Origin: an uncultured Gammaproteobacteria bacterium
GTDB taxonomy: Bacteria > Pseudomonadota > Gammaproteobacteria > Arenicellales > Poriferihabitantaceae
Assembly (NCBI GenBank): GCA_938021685.1
Contig: CALIFM010000305.1
Location: 1-11,032 of the forward strand
Direction of reading: 5' to 3'
DNA: 11,032 nt
Every line of letters begins with the position of its first letter. Position 1 is the first letter of the stretch. This document shows, piece by piece, positions 1 through 6,220 of the stretch. Below the pieces are notes generated by a model. That model did not search any database, was not told the DNA's origin, and worked only from the letters and a program-made list of their open reading frames with translations. The translations under genes and the position numbers were made by a program.

Positions 1-223
1 GGGCTCTTTGTATATTCGGCGGGTCGCCAATTTCACGCACCATATGCTTGAAGTAATGCCGAAAATGCGGTTGCACTTGATCAACAAAACGCCGCTCAAG
101 ACCGTATTCCGCAACAGTGCCAATCAGCATCGCCAAAGCCAAGCCACCTGCCATAAATAAGGCAATCAGCTTCAGAGATAAATTGCCTCTAAAGCGTTGC
201 AAAGCGCGCTTTATTATCTCCAT
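1..223 (-). CDS. Sensor histidine kinase, N-terminal fragment (Cpx/Rst-like two-component system)
   Basis: Only the first 74 codons are in the window; the gene runs off the left edge. The visible protein begins MEIIKRALQRF, with a basic cytoplasmic stretch, then one hydrophobic helix at about residues 17-37, then the start of what should be a periplasmic sensor region (GLERRFVDQV, later IGDPPNI). This is the usual N-terminal layout of a membrane histidine kinase; the HAMP, HisKA and ATPase domains would lie outside the window. The ATG follows the response regulator stop after 3 bp with no clear Shine-Dalgarno, so translation is probably coupled. The call as a kinase rests on the helix plus its place behind an OmpR-family regulator. 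The catalytic domains cannot be seen, so the family assignment is an inference. Confidence 0.75.
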   Translation of the reverse strand, partial: MEIIKRALQRFRGNLSLKLIALFMAGGLALAMLIGTVAEYGLERRFVDQVQPHFRHYFKHMVREIGDPPNIQRA

Positions 224-226
224 ATT

Positions 227-919
227 TTAATCAGACTGCGGCCGCAGCACCCATTGATAACCTTTTCCTCGCAAGGTAACGATCGGCTGCAAAGGCTTCA
301 ATTTATTGCGCAAACGGCTGACCAACACATCCACCGAGCGAGAAAATACATCTGCTTGCACACCGTTCACTTCATTCATGATGCCATCGCGGCTGATTAC
401 GGCACCATTTGACAAGCAAAACTGTTTCAGTAACACAAACTCGTGCCCTGTCAAAGCTAGCACCTGCCCTTCTAAGGTCGCCTGTTGACGAGCAATGTCC
501 ACCTGTAAATCACCAAAGTCATAATACTCAACAGAAGAAGCGACTGCTTGCGAATTACCCGCGCCGCGCTTTAAAACACGGCTAATACGTGCCACCAGTT
601 CACGCGGATCAAAAGGCTTAGGTAGATAATCGTCCGCGCCCAACTCTAAGCCAACAATGCGATCGGTTACTTCACCTCGTGCGGTCAACATGATAATTGG
701 AATTTGGCTAAACGCGCGCACTTCCTTGCACACCTCAAAACCATCTTTATCGGGCAGCATAATGTCCAATATCAATAAATCAAATGATTCATCACGTAGC
801 TTTTGTAAGCCAACATCCGGGTGAGCCGCATGACTTAAGCTTAGCGCATGGCGCCCAAAATACTTCTGCAATGGCGCAGCCAAATCCGCATCGTCGTCAA
901 TCATCAGTATTTGCTTCAT
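227..919 (-). CDS. OmpR-family response regulator, CpxR/RstA-like
   Basis: A 230-residue DNA-binding response regulator. The receiver domain (about 1-115) has the acidic cluster D8-D9-D10, the phosphoacceptor D52 in LLILDIMLPDKDG, T79 in IIMLTARG and K101 in DDYLPKPF. A winged-helix output domain follows (about 130-225), with the typical FVLLKQFCLSNGAVISRD recognition region, the RSVDVLVSRLRNKL segment and the terminal LRGKGYQW hairpin. The receiver stretch LTARGxxxDRxxGLELGADDYLPKPF closely resembles CpxR as I recall it, while the overall plan also fits RstA. It lies between a CpxP/Spy-like gene and a sensor kinase on the same strand, so it probably controls envelope-stress genes, including its own operon. 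The start ATG has a nearby AGG. I am sure of the family, less sure of orthology. Confidence 0.93.
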   Translation of the reverse strand: MKQILMIDDDADLAAPLQKYFGRHALSLSHAAHPDVGLQKLRDESFDLLILDIMLPDKDGFEVCKEVRAFSQIPIIMLTARGEVTDRIVGLELGADDYLPKPFDPRELVARISRVLKRGAGNSQAVASSVEYYDFGDLQVDIARQQATLEGQVLALTGHEFVLLKQFCLSNGAVISRDGIMNEVNGVQADVFSRSVDVLVSRLRNKLKPLQPIVTLRGKGYQWVLRPQSD

Positions 920-935
920 CGCCTAATTGTTATTT

Positions 936-941
936 TTTATA
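936..941 (-). promoter_or_regulatory. Possible -10 box for an internal response-regulator promoter
   Basis: On the minus strand TATAAA lies 16 nt ahead of the response regulator ATG, with a weak TTGCTG at 16-bp spacing upstream inside the hairpin. If used, it would give a leader of only about 10 nt. It is a weak candidate, offered because the hairpin just upstream may limit read-through from the CpxP-like gene. Confidence 0.2.
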
Positions 942-952
942 CCCAAAAGGCA

Positions 953-982
953 AACTCCAGCAAGCTTGCACCTGCTGGAGTT
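953..982 (-). terminator. Perfect 10-bp hairpin between CpxP-like and response regulator genes (attenuator or weak terminator)
   Basis: AACTCCAGCA (953-962) and TGCTGGAGTT (973-982) are exact reverse complements around a 10-nt loop. Read on the minus strand, the stem is followed by TTTGCCTTTTGGG, a poor but not absent U-rich tail. Its place inside a gene cluster suggests partial termination or RNA stabilisation, so the exported protein would be made in excess over the regulator. The structure is seen directly; its role is inferred. Confidence 0.5.
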
Positions 983-1005
983 GATACACACCACTTACTT
1001 TAAAC

Positions 1006-1521
1006 TTACCCTTGATCAGATTCATGCTTGTCATCGTGGCCTTTATGGTGCCCACGACCAAAGCCCATCAAACCAAAACGCTTACCGCCGCGTTTTTCGA
1101 TAAATTTGACCACCTTCTTTTGCTGCTGCTCGTCCAAGCTGTCATAAAAGTTAGCAAATGCAGCCACTGTTTCTGGCGCATTGGCATTCATCTTAGCTGC
1201 TTTCTCTTGCATCAGTTTCAGCGCTGTTTGCTGGTCAAACTGCTCGCCAAATAAATCCAGCATCGCTTGCTTATTCTGCTCACGACCCTCACGCATTATC
1301 TGCATCTTGCTCTGCACAGTTTGTTGCAGCTCTTTTAGTGCCACTTGCTGCGTATCAGTCAAATCCAGCTTCTTTGTCACTTTCTTGACCATACGCTCGC
1401 CGTGCTTTGCCATACGATCACCCTTGTGGCTACCGCTATTGGCGGCAACGCCGCTTGCAATACCCCCTGTAATCCCTAGGGCAGTGACGGCTGCAATCAA
1501 ATATTTAGTTACTTTTCTCAT
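1006..1521 (-). CDS. Periplasmic CpxP/Spy-family stress protein (LTxxQ motif)
   Basis: A small exported protein of 171 residues from the chosen start. It opens with a Sec-type signal: MRKVTK, a hydrophobic core (YLIAAVTALGITGGIASG) and a likely cleavage near VAANS. The mature part is charged and helical, with the family signature LDLTDTQQVALKEL (LTxxQ motif) and a later helix YDSLDEQQQKKVVKF, as in CpxP and Spy, which act in the periplasm as chaperones or as inhibitors of the sensor kinase. The C-terminus is rich in Gly, His and Asp (GRGHHKGHDDKHESDQG) and may bind metal. The reading frame extends 30 codons further upstream, but the ATG at 1521 has AGGAAA in good position and begins a proper signal peptide, whereas the longer form would run over the promoter. 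It is the first gene of the two-component cluster. Confidence 0.85.
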   Translation of the reverse strand: MRKVTKYLIAAVTALGITGGIASGVAANSGSHKGDRMAKHGERMVKKVTKKLDLTDTQQVALKELQQTVQSKMQIMREGREQNKQAMLDLFGEQFDQQTALKLMQEKAAKMNANAPETVAAFANFYDSLDEQQQKKVVKFIEKRGGKRFGLMGFGRGHHKGHDDKHESDQG

Positions 1522-1556
1522 CGGTTTAATTTCCTGTTTGGTTAATTGGAAAGCGT

Positions 1557-1562
1557 ATTCTA
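1557..1562 (-). promoter_or_regulatory. Candidate -10 box of the CpxP-like operon
   Basis: TAGAAT on the minus strand (5 of 6 matches to TATAAT) lies about 36 nt ahead of the ATG. No good -35 box sits at 16-18 bp, as expected for an activator-dependent promoter, and the tandem GTAAC sites lie some 40-70 bp upstream of the predicted start point. Confidence 0.4.
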
Positions 1563-1593
1563 AGCAAGCACTAGTAACAAAGCCTTGCGCACC

Positions 1594-1620
1594 TGTAACA
1601 CTTTGTAACAAAATGTAACT
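1594..1620. promoter_or_regulatory. Tandem GTAAC operator, three copies at exact 10-bp spacing (CpxR/RstA-like box)
   Basis: GTAAC occurs at 1595-1599, 1605-1609 and 1615-1619, each separated by 5 bp; the flanks extend two copies to TGTAACA. A fourth GTAAC lies at 1574-1578, about two helical turns from the first. The pattern resembles the known CpxR box (two GTAAA-like pentamers with a short spacer). On the opposite strand TACATTTTGTTACA fits the published RstA box pattern TACATNTNGTTACA. The sites precede the operon that encodes a regulator of this family, so autoregulation is the natural reading. Binding itself is inferred. Confidence 0.65.
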
Positions 1621-1639
1621 GCTTTAGTCGACTATACAA

Positions 1640-2650
1640 TTACGCCTCAACCCCTTTGACATGACCTGTTACCTTAGCTTGCGTATTGGTAATCGAAGGT
1701 GCAAAGAAATGCGCTAAGTTACTTTGCTCCTCTGCAGTTAGGGCATCTAGTTTAGTCAGCAAATACCCTAAAGCCACCTCACTGGCCCGCGTTGCACCAT
1801 CATCCACTTTAAGGGCCAAACCCAAGCCTAAATCCGGAATTACTGCACCAAACACCCCTTCGGCGCCTGTTTTGACAATCACTTTACCTTGAGTTTGCTT
1901 AATCACCTCACTACAACAACGCTCACTTCCAGCAATCATTTGAGGGTATTTCGCGATTGCACTAAGCACTTGCCTCATAGCAATCGCAGTTGTATCACTT
2001 TGCTTTTCAGGCGCGGCAAACTGCGCCCAGCAGCGGGCAAAGGCATCCAGCGGCATTTGCGGCGCGGGCATGCCGCAACCATCGCGGTCCCAAACCATTT
2101 CCGACATCTTCACACCCGATAGATTACTTAGATGCGTTAGCCAAGATTGCTGTACTGGATGTTGATATTCTGAATAACCTTCAACTGGCAAGCCTTGATG
2201 TTTGGCCAAGCTCAACATACCTGTGTGCTTACCTGAACAATTATTGTGGGTTTTACTAGCCTCTCCTCCTGCACGCACCAAGCTTAGCTTTGTAGCTTCA
2301 TTAATTGGCATCGCTGCACCGCACTCAAGCGCGTTTTCATCTAAACCTATTCTTTTTAGCCAACTTGCAACCGCCTGCACATGCATTGCCTCACCATTGT
2401 GCGATGCACAAGCCAAAGCAATCTCCTGCTCGCTTAAACCCAGTTCCTCAACCGCACCCGACTCAATCAGCGGCAATACTTGCAATAACTTCAGCGACGA
2501 ACGCGGAAAAATCAACTGCGACACATCGCCCGCGCTGTGCAGCACCTTGCCTGTTGTATCTGTCACAACAAATGCCCCACGGTGCACAGATTCCACCGCG
2601 CCGCCACGCGTCACCTGCACCAAAATAGGGTTTGAATTGCTTATACTCAT
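1640..2650 (-). CDS. L-asparaginase II family (Rhizobium etli type, thermolabile class)
   Basis: A 336-residue cytoplasmic amidohydrolase that should convert L-asparagine to aspartate and ammonia. It belongs to the Asparaginase_II family, unrelated to the E. coli AnsA/AnsB fold. The catalytic landmarks of the R. etli ReAII enzyme are present: RSSLK with S51 and K54, CASH with S83, the zinc-site pair NCSGKH (C138, K141) and DGCGMP (C192), and K260 in VKTGAEGVFG. Length matches the family. The frame could begin at a GTG at 2695, but the ATG at 2650, preceded by GCGAAGCAGGT, puts the family-typical ILVQVTRGGAVESVHRG about eight residues from the start, so I chose it. It diverges from selO and stands alone; no aspartase or transporter gene is beside it. 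Confidence 0.92.
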   Translation of the reverse strand: MSISNSNPILVQVTRGGAVESVHRGAFVVTDTTGKVLHSAGDVSQLIFPRSSLKLLQVLPLIESGAVEELGLSEQEIALACASHNGEAMHVQAVASWLKRIGLDENALECGAAMPINEATKLSLVRAGGEASKTHNNCSGKHTGMLSLAKHQGLPVEGYSEYQHPVQQSWLTHLSNLSGVKMSEMVWDRDGCGMPAPQMPLDAFARCWAQFAAPEKQSDTTAIAMRQVLSAIAKYPQMIAGSERCCSEVIKQTQGKVIVKTGAEGVFGAVIPDLGLGLALKVDDGATRASEVALGYLLTKLDALTAEEQSNLAHFFAPSITNTQAKVTGHVKGVEA

Positions 2651-2695
2651 ACCTGCTTCGCCAAAAAATATTGATACTGATGATTTAAACCGCAC

Positions 2696-2764
2696 ATAAT
2701 ATACAGTGCCAGATAAAGAGCGCTAGGCACACGAATTTAAACCTAAACCCATTGATGGGCCATT
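2696..2764. promoter_or_regulatory. Divergent intergenic region between asparaginase and selO
   Basis: This AT-rich gap must hold the start signals of both genes. For the asparaginase, TATATT (2698-2703, minus strand) could be a -10 box, without a convincing -35. An imperfectly placed pair GTGCC (2706-2710) and GGCAC (2726-2730) forms a 5-bp inverted repeat. No clear ribosome binding site precedes selO; the bases before its ATG are GATGGGCCATT. Confidence 0.3.
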
Positions 2765-4357
2765 ATGACACTGCAAAGCTTAAATTTCGACAACCGTTTC
2801 TTACATCAATTGCCTGTTGACCCACTGCAAGGAATTGGCCGCCGCCAAGTCGTGGGGGCTTGCGCGTCCAGAATAAAGCCAACCGCTGTTGCAGCCCCAA
2901 AACTGATGGCGCATGCCCAAGAAGTGGCCGACTTACTCAATTTAAGCCCGCAAGACTGCGCCTCCCCTGAATTCACCCAAGCTTTTGTAGGCAATAAGCT
3001 GCTAGATGCAATGGACCCTTATGCTTGTTGCTATGGCGGTCATCAATTTGGAAACTGGGCCGGGCAACTGGGCGATGGCCGTGCCATCAATCTAGGTGAA
3101 ATTATCAATCAACAAGGGCAGCGTTGGGCCTTACAACTTAAAGGCGCAGGCCAAACGCCGTACTCGCGCAGCGCCGACGGCTTGGCTGTGCTGCGCTCCA
3201 GCGTACGCGAATTTTTATGCTCCGAAGCCATGCACCATTTAGGCGTGCCCACTACTCGCGCGCTGAGCTTGATTCTAACAGGCGAAAAAGTGCTGCGTGA
3301 CATGCTGTATGACGGTCATCCTGAATATGAACAAGGCGCAGTAGTCTGTCGCGTCGCGCCCAGCTTTACACGCTTCGGCAGTTTTCAGATTCACGCCAGC
3401 CGTGGCGACACCAAGGTGCTGCAGCAATTAATGGATTACACCATCACCACCGATTTCCCCCATTTAGGCACACCCAGTAAAGCCGTTTATATCGAATGGT
3501 TCAATGAAGTAGTTGAGCGAACGGCGCAAATGATTGTCGAATGGATGCGCGTGGGATTCGTACACGGAGTGATGAACACCGACAACATGTCGATCTTAGG
3601 CCTGACCATTGATTACGGCCCCTATGGTTGGCTAGAGCCTTTCGACCCAAACTGGACACCGAACACTACCGATGCCGAGCACCGCCGATATCGCTTTGGG
3701 CAACAACCACAAATAGCACACTGGAATTTGGTGCAATTGGCCGAAGCCTTGGTGGCAGTGATCGGCGAAGTTGAACCACTGCAAGCGATTATCAACGACT
3801 ACCCACGCCTCTATCAACAAGGTTGGCAAACCATGATAGCAACAAAATTGGGCTTACAAGCTTATGGCGGCGAGCAAGACTTAGCACTGTTCAATGACCT
3901 ACACCAAAGCCTGCAAGTGATAGAAACCGACATGACCTTATTCTTTCGCTGCCTAGCCAACTACAATTTCAGCCCTGAGCAAGCTAAAGCCGCCAGCGAT
4001 GCTCAGCTAGTCGACATCATCAGCGCTGCCTATTATCAGCCGCGCACTGAAAGCAGCGATCAAGACATGGCCGCATGGCTGCGCCGCTACAACGAACGCT
4101 TAGCACAAGATACGCACAGCCACTCAGTACGCCAACAAAGAATGAACCAAGTGAACCCCTTATATGTAATGCGCAACTACTTGGCACAGCTGGCCATTGA
4201 CGAGGCCGACCAAGGTGATTTTGACAAAGTGCACGAGCTGCTTGAAGTGATGCGTCAGCCATATACCGAACAAATAGGCAAAGAAGAATATGCGCAAAAA
4301 CGCCCTGATTGGGCGCGTGAGCGCGTCGGCTGCTCAATGCTGTCTTGCAGTTCCTAG
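2765..4357 (+). CDS. selO: Protein adenylyltransferase SelO (YdiU family)
   Basis: A 530-residue pseudokinase-fold enzyme of the SelO/YdiU family, which transfers AMP from ATP to Ser, Thr or Tyr of target proteins. Family marks run in order: YACCYGGHQFGNWAGQLGDGRA (about 86-107), the nucleotide-binding LQLKGAGQTPYSRSADG with K126, VLRSSVREFLCSEAMHHLG, RVAPSFTRFGSFQ, and the active-site stretch HGVMNTDNMSILG followed by TIDYGPYG, with D273, N274 and D283 as base and metal ligands. NPLYVMRNYLAQ lies in the C-terminal half. The protein ends GCSMLSCSS, with C523 and C528 as the usual bacterial redox tail in the place where animal SelO carries selenocysteine; no in-frame TGA precedes the TAG stop. 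It is somewhat longer than E. coli YdiU. panC follows after 14 bp on the same strand. Confidence 0.96.
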   Translation: MTLQSLNFDNRFLHQLPVDPLQGIGRRQVVGACASRIKPTAVAAPKLMAHAQEVADLLNLSPQDCASPEFTQAFVGNKLLDAMDPYACCYGGHQFGNWAGQLGDGRAINLGEIINQQGQRWALQLKGAGQTPYSRSADGLAVLRSSVREFLCSEAMHHLGVPTTRALSLILTGEKVLRDMLYDGHPEYEQGAVVCRVAPSFTRFGSFQIHASRGDTKVLQQLMDYTITTDFPHLGTPSKAVYIEWFNEVVERTAQMIVEWMRVGFVHGVMNTDNMSILGLTIDYGPYGWLEPFDPNWTPNTTDAEHRRYRFGQQPQIAHWNLVQLAEALVAVIGEVEPLQAIINDYPRLYQQGWQTMIATKLGLQAYGGEQDLALFNDLHQSLQVIETDMTLFFRCLANYNFSPEQAKAASDAQLVDIISAAYYQPRTESSDQDMAAWLRRYNERLAQDTHSHSVRQQRMNQVNPLYVMRNYLAQLAIDEADQGDFDKVHELLEVMRQPYTEQIGKEEYAQKRPDWARERVGCSMLSCSS

Positions 4358-4371
4358 CCTAATCAATAGCA

Positions 4372-5256
4372 ATGAAAACCCAACATTTAACTACTCCACA
4401 GCAAGCGCAAGCATGGTGTAAAGAAGCCCGCAAGCAAGGCAAAACCTTGGGCTTCGTGGCCACCATGGGCGCCTTGCACGAAGGGCATTTAAGTTTAATT
4501 CGCGCAGCTCACAAAGCTTGCGATCAAGTAGTGGTAAGCATCTTTGTTAACCCTTTGCAATTTAACAACCCTGAAGATCTCGACAAATATCCACGTGACC
4601 TGGCAACCGACATCGAACTGCTACAAGCAAACCAAGTGGCCATGGTGTTCACTGGCGAGGCAGATGACTTTTATGCCGATGTCGAATCCTTATACGATTT
4701 AGAGCCGCAAGACCCTGGCATTTATGCCGAGGGGATGGAAGGCGCGCATCGCCCAGGCCACTTTGCAGGGGTGCGCGAAATCGTGCAGCGCTTATTTAGC
4801 TTTGTGGGGCCCTGCATGGCCTTCTTTGGCGAAAAAGATTTTCAGCAAGTGCAAATTATTAAGCAGCTGGCTGCTGAAATGGACGGCATTAAGGTCATTG
4901 CCTGCCCTACTTCGCGTGAAACATCGGGTCTGGCCCGTTCCTCACGCAATGCGCGCTTAAGCAAAGCTGGGCTGCAGCAAGCTGCGATTGTCTATCAAGC
5001 GCTGAGTGCTGCACGCAGTGCTTGGCAAAAGCACGAACGCTTAGCCCCTGCGCTACGTCAAGAAATGCTACAAGTGCTGAATGCACAAGAAGCCGATTGG
5101 GAATATGCCGAAGTGATCGACCCCGACAACTGGAGCACGGTCACGCCTGATGCCGCACTGGAACAGGCGTGCGCATTGATCGCAGTCAACATCGAAGGTG
5201 TGCGCTTGATTGATAACTTGCTGCTTTCAGAGGCTATCGACGATATAGAAAACTAA
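4372..5256 (+). CDS. panC: Pantothenate synthetase (pantoate--beta-alanine ligase)
   Basis: A 294-residue cytoplasmic enzyme that joins pantoate and beta-alanine with ATP through a pantoyl-adenylate, the last step of vitamin B5 synthesis on the way to CoA. Visible landmarks: ATMGALHEGHLSLI (about 30-43, the HIGH-like nucleotide site), VVSIFVNPLQFN, HRPGHFAGVREIVQRLF, FGEKDFQQVQIIKQL and the KMSKS-like loop RETSGLARSSRNARLS. The usual Pro before TMG is Ala here, and the loop has Arg in SGLARSSRN where Met, Leu or similar is common; both look tolerable. Length is normal. It sits 14 bp behind selO with no clear Shine-Dalgarno, so the two may be co-translated. panB, its usual neighbour, is not next to it. 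Confidence 0.96.
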   Translation: MKTQHLTTPQQAQAWCKEARKQGKTLGFVATMGALHEGHLSLIRAAHKACDQVVVSIFVNPLQFNNPEDLDKYPRDLATDIELLQANQVAMVFTGEADDFYADVESLYDLEPQDPGIYAEGMEGAHRPGHFAGVREIVQRLFSFVGPCMAFFGEKDFQQVQIIKQLAAEMDGIKVIACPTSRETSGLARSSRNARLSKAGLQQAAIVYQALSAARSAWQKHERLAPALRQEMLQVLNAQEADWEYAEVIDPDNWSTVTPDAALEQACALIAVNIEGVRLIDNLLLSEAIDDIEN

Positions 5257-5282
5257 GCGCTAGTCCAGCGTGCTGATAAGCG

Positions 5283-6149
5283 CTAAAGCACGTCAATTAC
5301 TTTGCTATCTGCTTGATCACTAAAACCCGCATCGATCACCTTCTGAAAGTGTGCCTGCGCTTGATCGCCCAAAGGTACGGCTTGGCCCACTTTTTTCGCC
5401 AACTCCACGCCGTATTTAGTATCTTTCAAACGCCAATAGGCGCTAAACGCCACGTCTTGATCGTGCTTTGCGTCTAGCATCTTCTGACTGGAGCCCAACA
5501 CATTTGGGCTAGCCGCCGCACCCAAGCCCAAAGCTTTAACTACTAAATCTAAATCCAGCCCTGCTTTTTTAGCAATCAATAATCCCTCAGCAACCGCTGC
5601 AATTTGCACGGCTCCCATCAAGTTCACCATCAACTTATAAGCGGTGCCTGCACCTACATCGCCAAAATTTAGTTGCATTTGCGAAAAGGCAGGCAACACT
5701 GCTTGTGCTTGCTCTATCACTTGCTGGCTGCCGCCCAAAAACAAAGTTAATTTACCCGCAGCGGCAGCATCGGGCAAACCCGTGACAGGACAGTCTAAAT
5801 ACGACATATTGCAAGCCTCAACCTGCTGCGCAAGCTCCAGCACCCAGTCATGCGATAAGGTAGAGCATTCGATCGCTATACAGTCCGTCGCCACATCAGC
5901 AGCTAATGCGCCCTCATCCCCCAGCCAGACAGCTTTAGACGCCACATCATCACCCACCATGGCAATGATAAATTCAGCGTCCTGCGCCGCTTGTTTAGGT
6001 GTTGCTGCTGCCACCGCACCCTGCGCTACTAGCGCAGTTACTTTTTCAGGGCTACGGTTATATACCTTCACCTCATGACCTTTTCCCAACAGGCAGCCAA
6101 TCATGCTGCTGCCCATACTACCTGCCCCTAAAAACGCTACTGTTGCCAT
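5283..6149 (-). CDS. NAD(P)-dependent beta-hydroxyacid dehydrogenase (3-hydroxyisobutyrate dehydrogenase family)
   Basis: A 288-residue oxidoreductase. The N-terminal Rossmann domain has FLGAGSMGSSM (GxGxMG, residues 7-16). N31-R32-S33 after the second strand is typical of members that prefer NADPH, such as glyoxylate/succinic semialdehyde reductases. ECSTLS (94-99) is the conserved serine-threonine stretch. The catalytic lysine is K172 in GTAYKLMVNLMGA, with N176, and K242-D243 in LKDTKYGVELA completes the family pattern. The substrate loop reads DCPVTGLPDAAAAGKLTL instead of the common DAPVSGG...A..G.L form, so the substrate may differ from classic members and I do not name it. It converges with panC, 26 bp away, and lies 71 bp downstream of trpD. 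The start ATG lacks a clear ribosome binding site. Confidence 0.88.
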   Translation of the reverse strand: MATVAFLGAGSMGSSMIGCLLGKGHEVKVYNRSPEKVTALVAQGAVAAATPKQAAQDAEFIIAMVGDDVASKAVWLGDEGALAADVATDCIAIECSTLSHDWVLELAQQVEACNMSYLDCPVTGLPDAAAAGKLTLFLGGSQQVIEQAQAVLPAFSQMQLNFGDVGAGTAYKLMVNLMGAVQIAAVAEGLLIAKKAGLDLDLVVKALGLGAAASPNVLGSSQKMLDAKHDQDVAFSAYWRLKDTKYGVELAKKVGQAVPLGDQAQAHFQKVIDAGFSDQADSKVIDVL

Positions 6150-6220
6150 GATGAAATAATGGTTAATACTAAAAACTGCAATCTGCTATACAACACAGGC
6201 ACATCAAAATAGTAAAAGCC

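Noticed and set aside
1522..1611. N-terminal extension of the CpxP-like protein by 30 codons
   Set aside because: It would cover the promoter and the first operator repeats, hide the signal peptide and lacks a ribosome binding site, whereas the ATG at 1521 has AGGAAA and starts a normal signal sequence.
1625..1634. Palindrome TAGTCGACTA downstream of the asparaginase gene as a terminator
   Set aside because: It has no loop and no T-tract, and a 10-bp palindrome by itself is likely by chance.
2651..2695. GTG start for the asparaginase 15 codons upstream
   Set aside because: No ribosome binding site precedes the GTG, it overlaps a candidate -10 region, and the added residues do not resemble the family N-terminus.
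4020..4337. 105-codon minus-strand frame inside selO
   Set aside because: It lies wholly within the conserved C-terminal half of SelO and has no recognisable motif or ribosome binding site.
4331..4357. Selenocysteine at the SelO tail
   Set aside because: The tail is GCSMLSCSS with ordinary Cys codons and a TAG stop; no in-frame TGA or following SECIS-like requirement is present.
5269..5292. Hairpin CGTGCT...AGCACG between panC and the dehydrogenase as a bidirectional terminator
   Set aside because: The stem has only 6 pairs with a 12-nt loop, and neither strand has a following T-run, so I could not support a terminator call.
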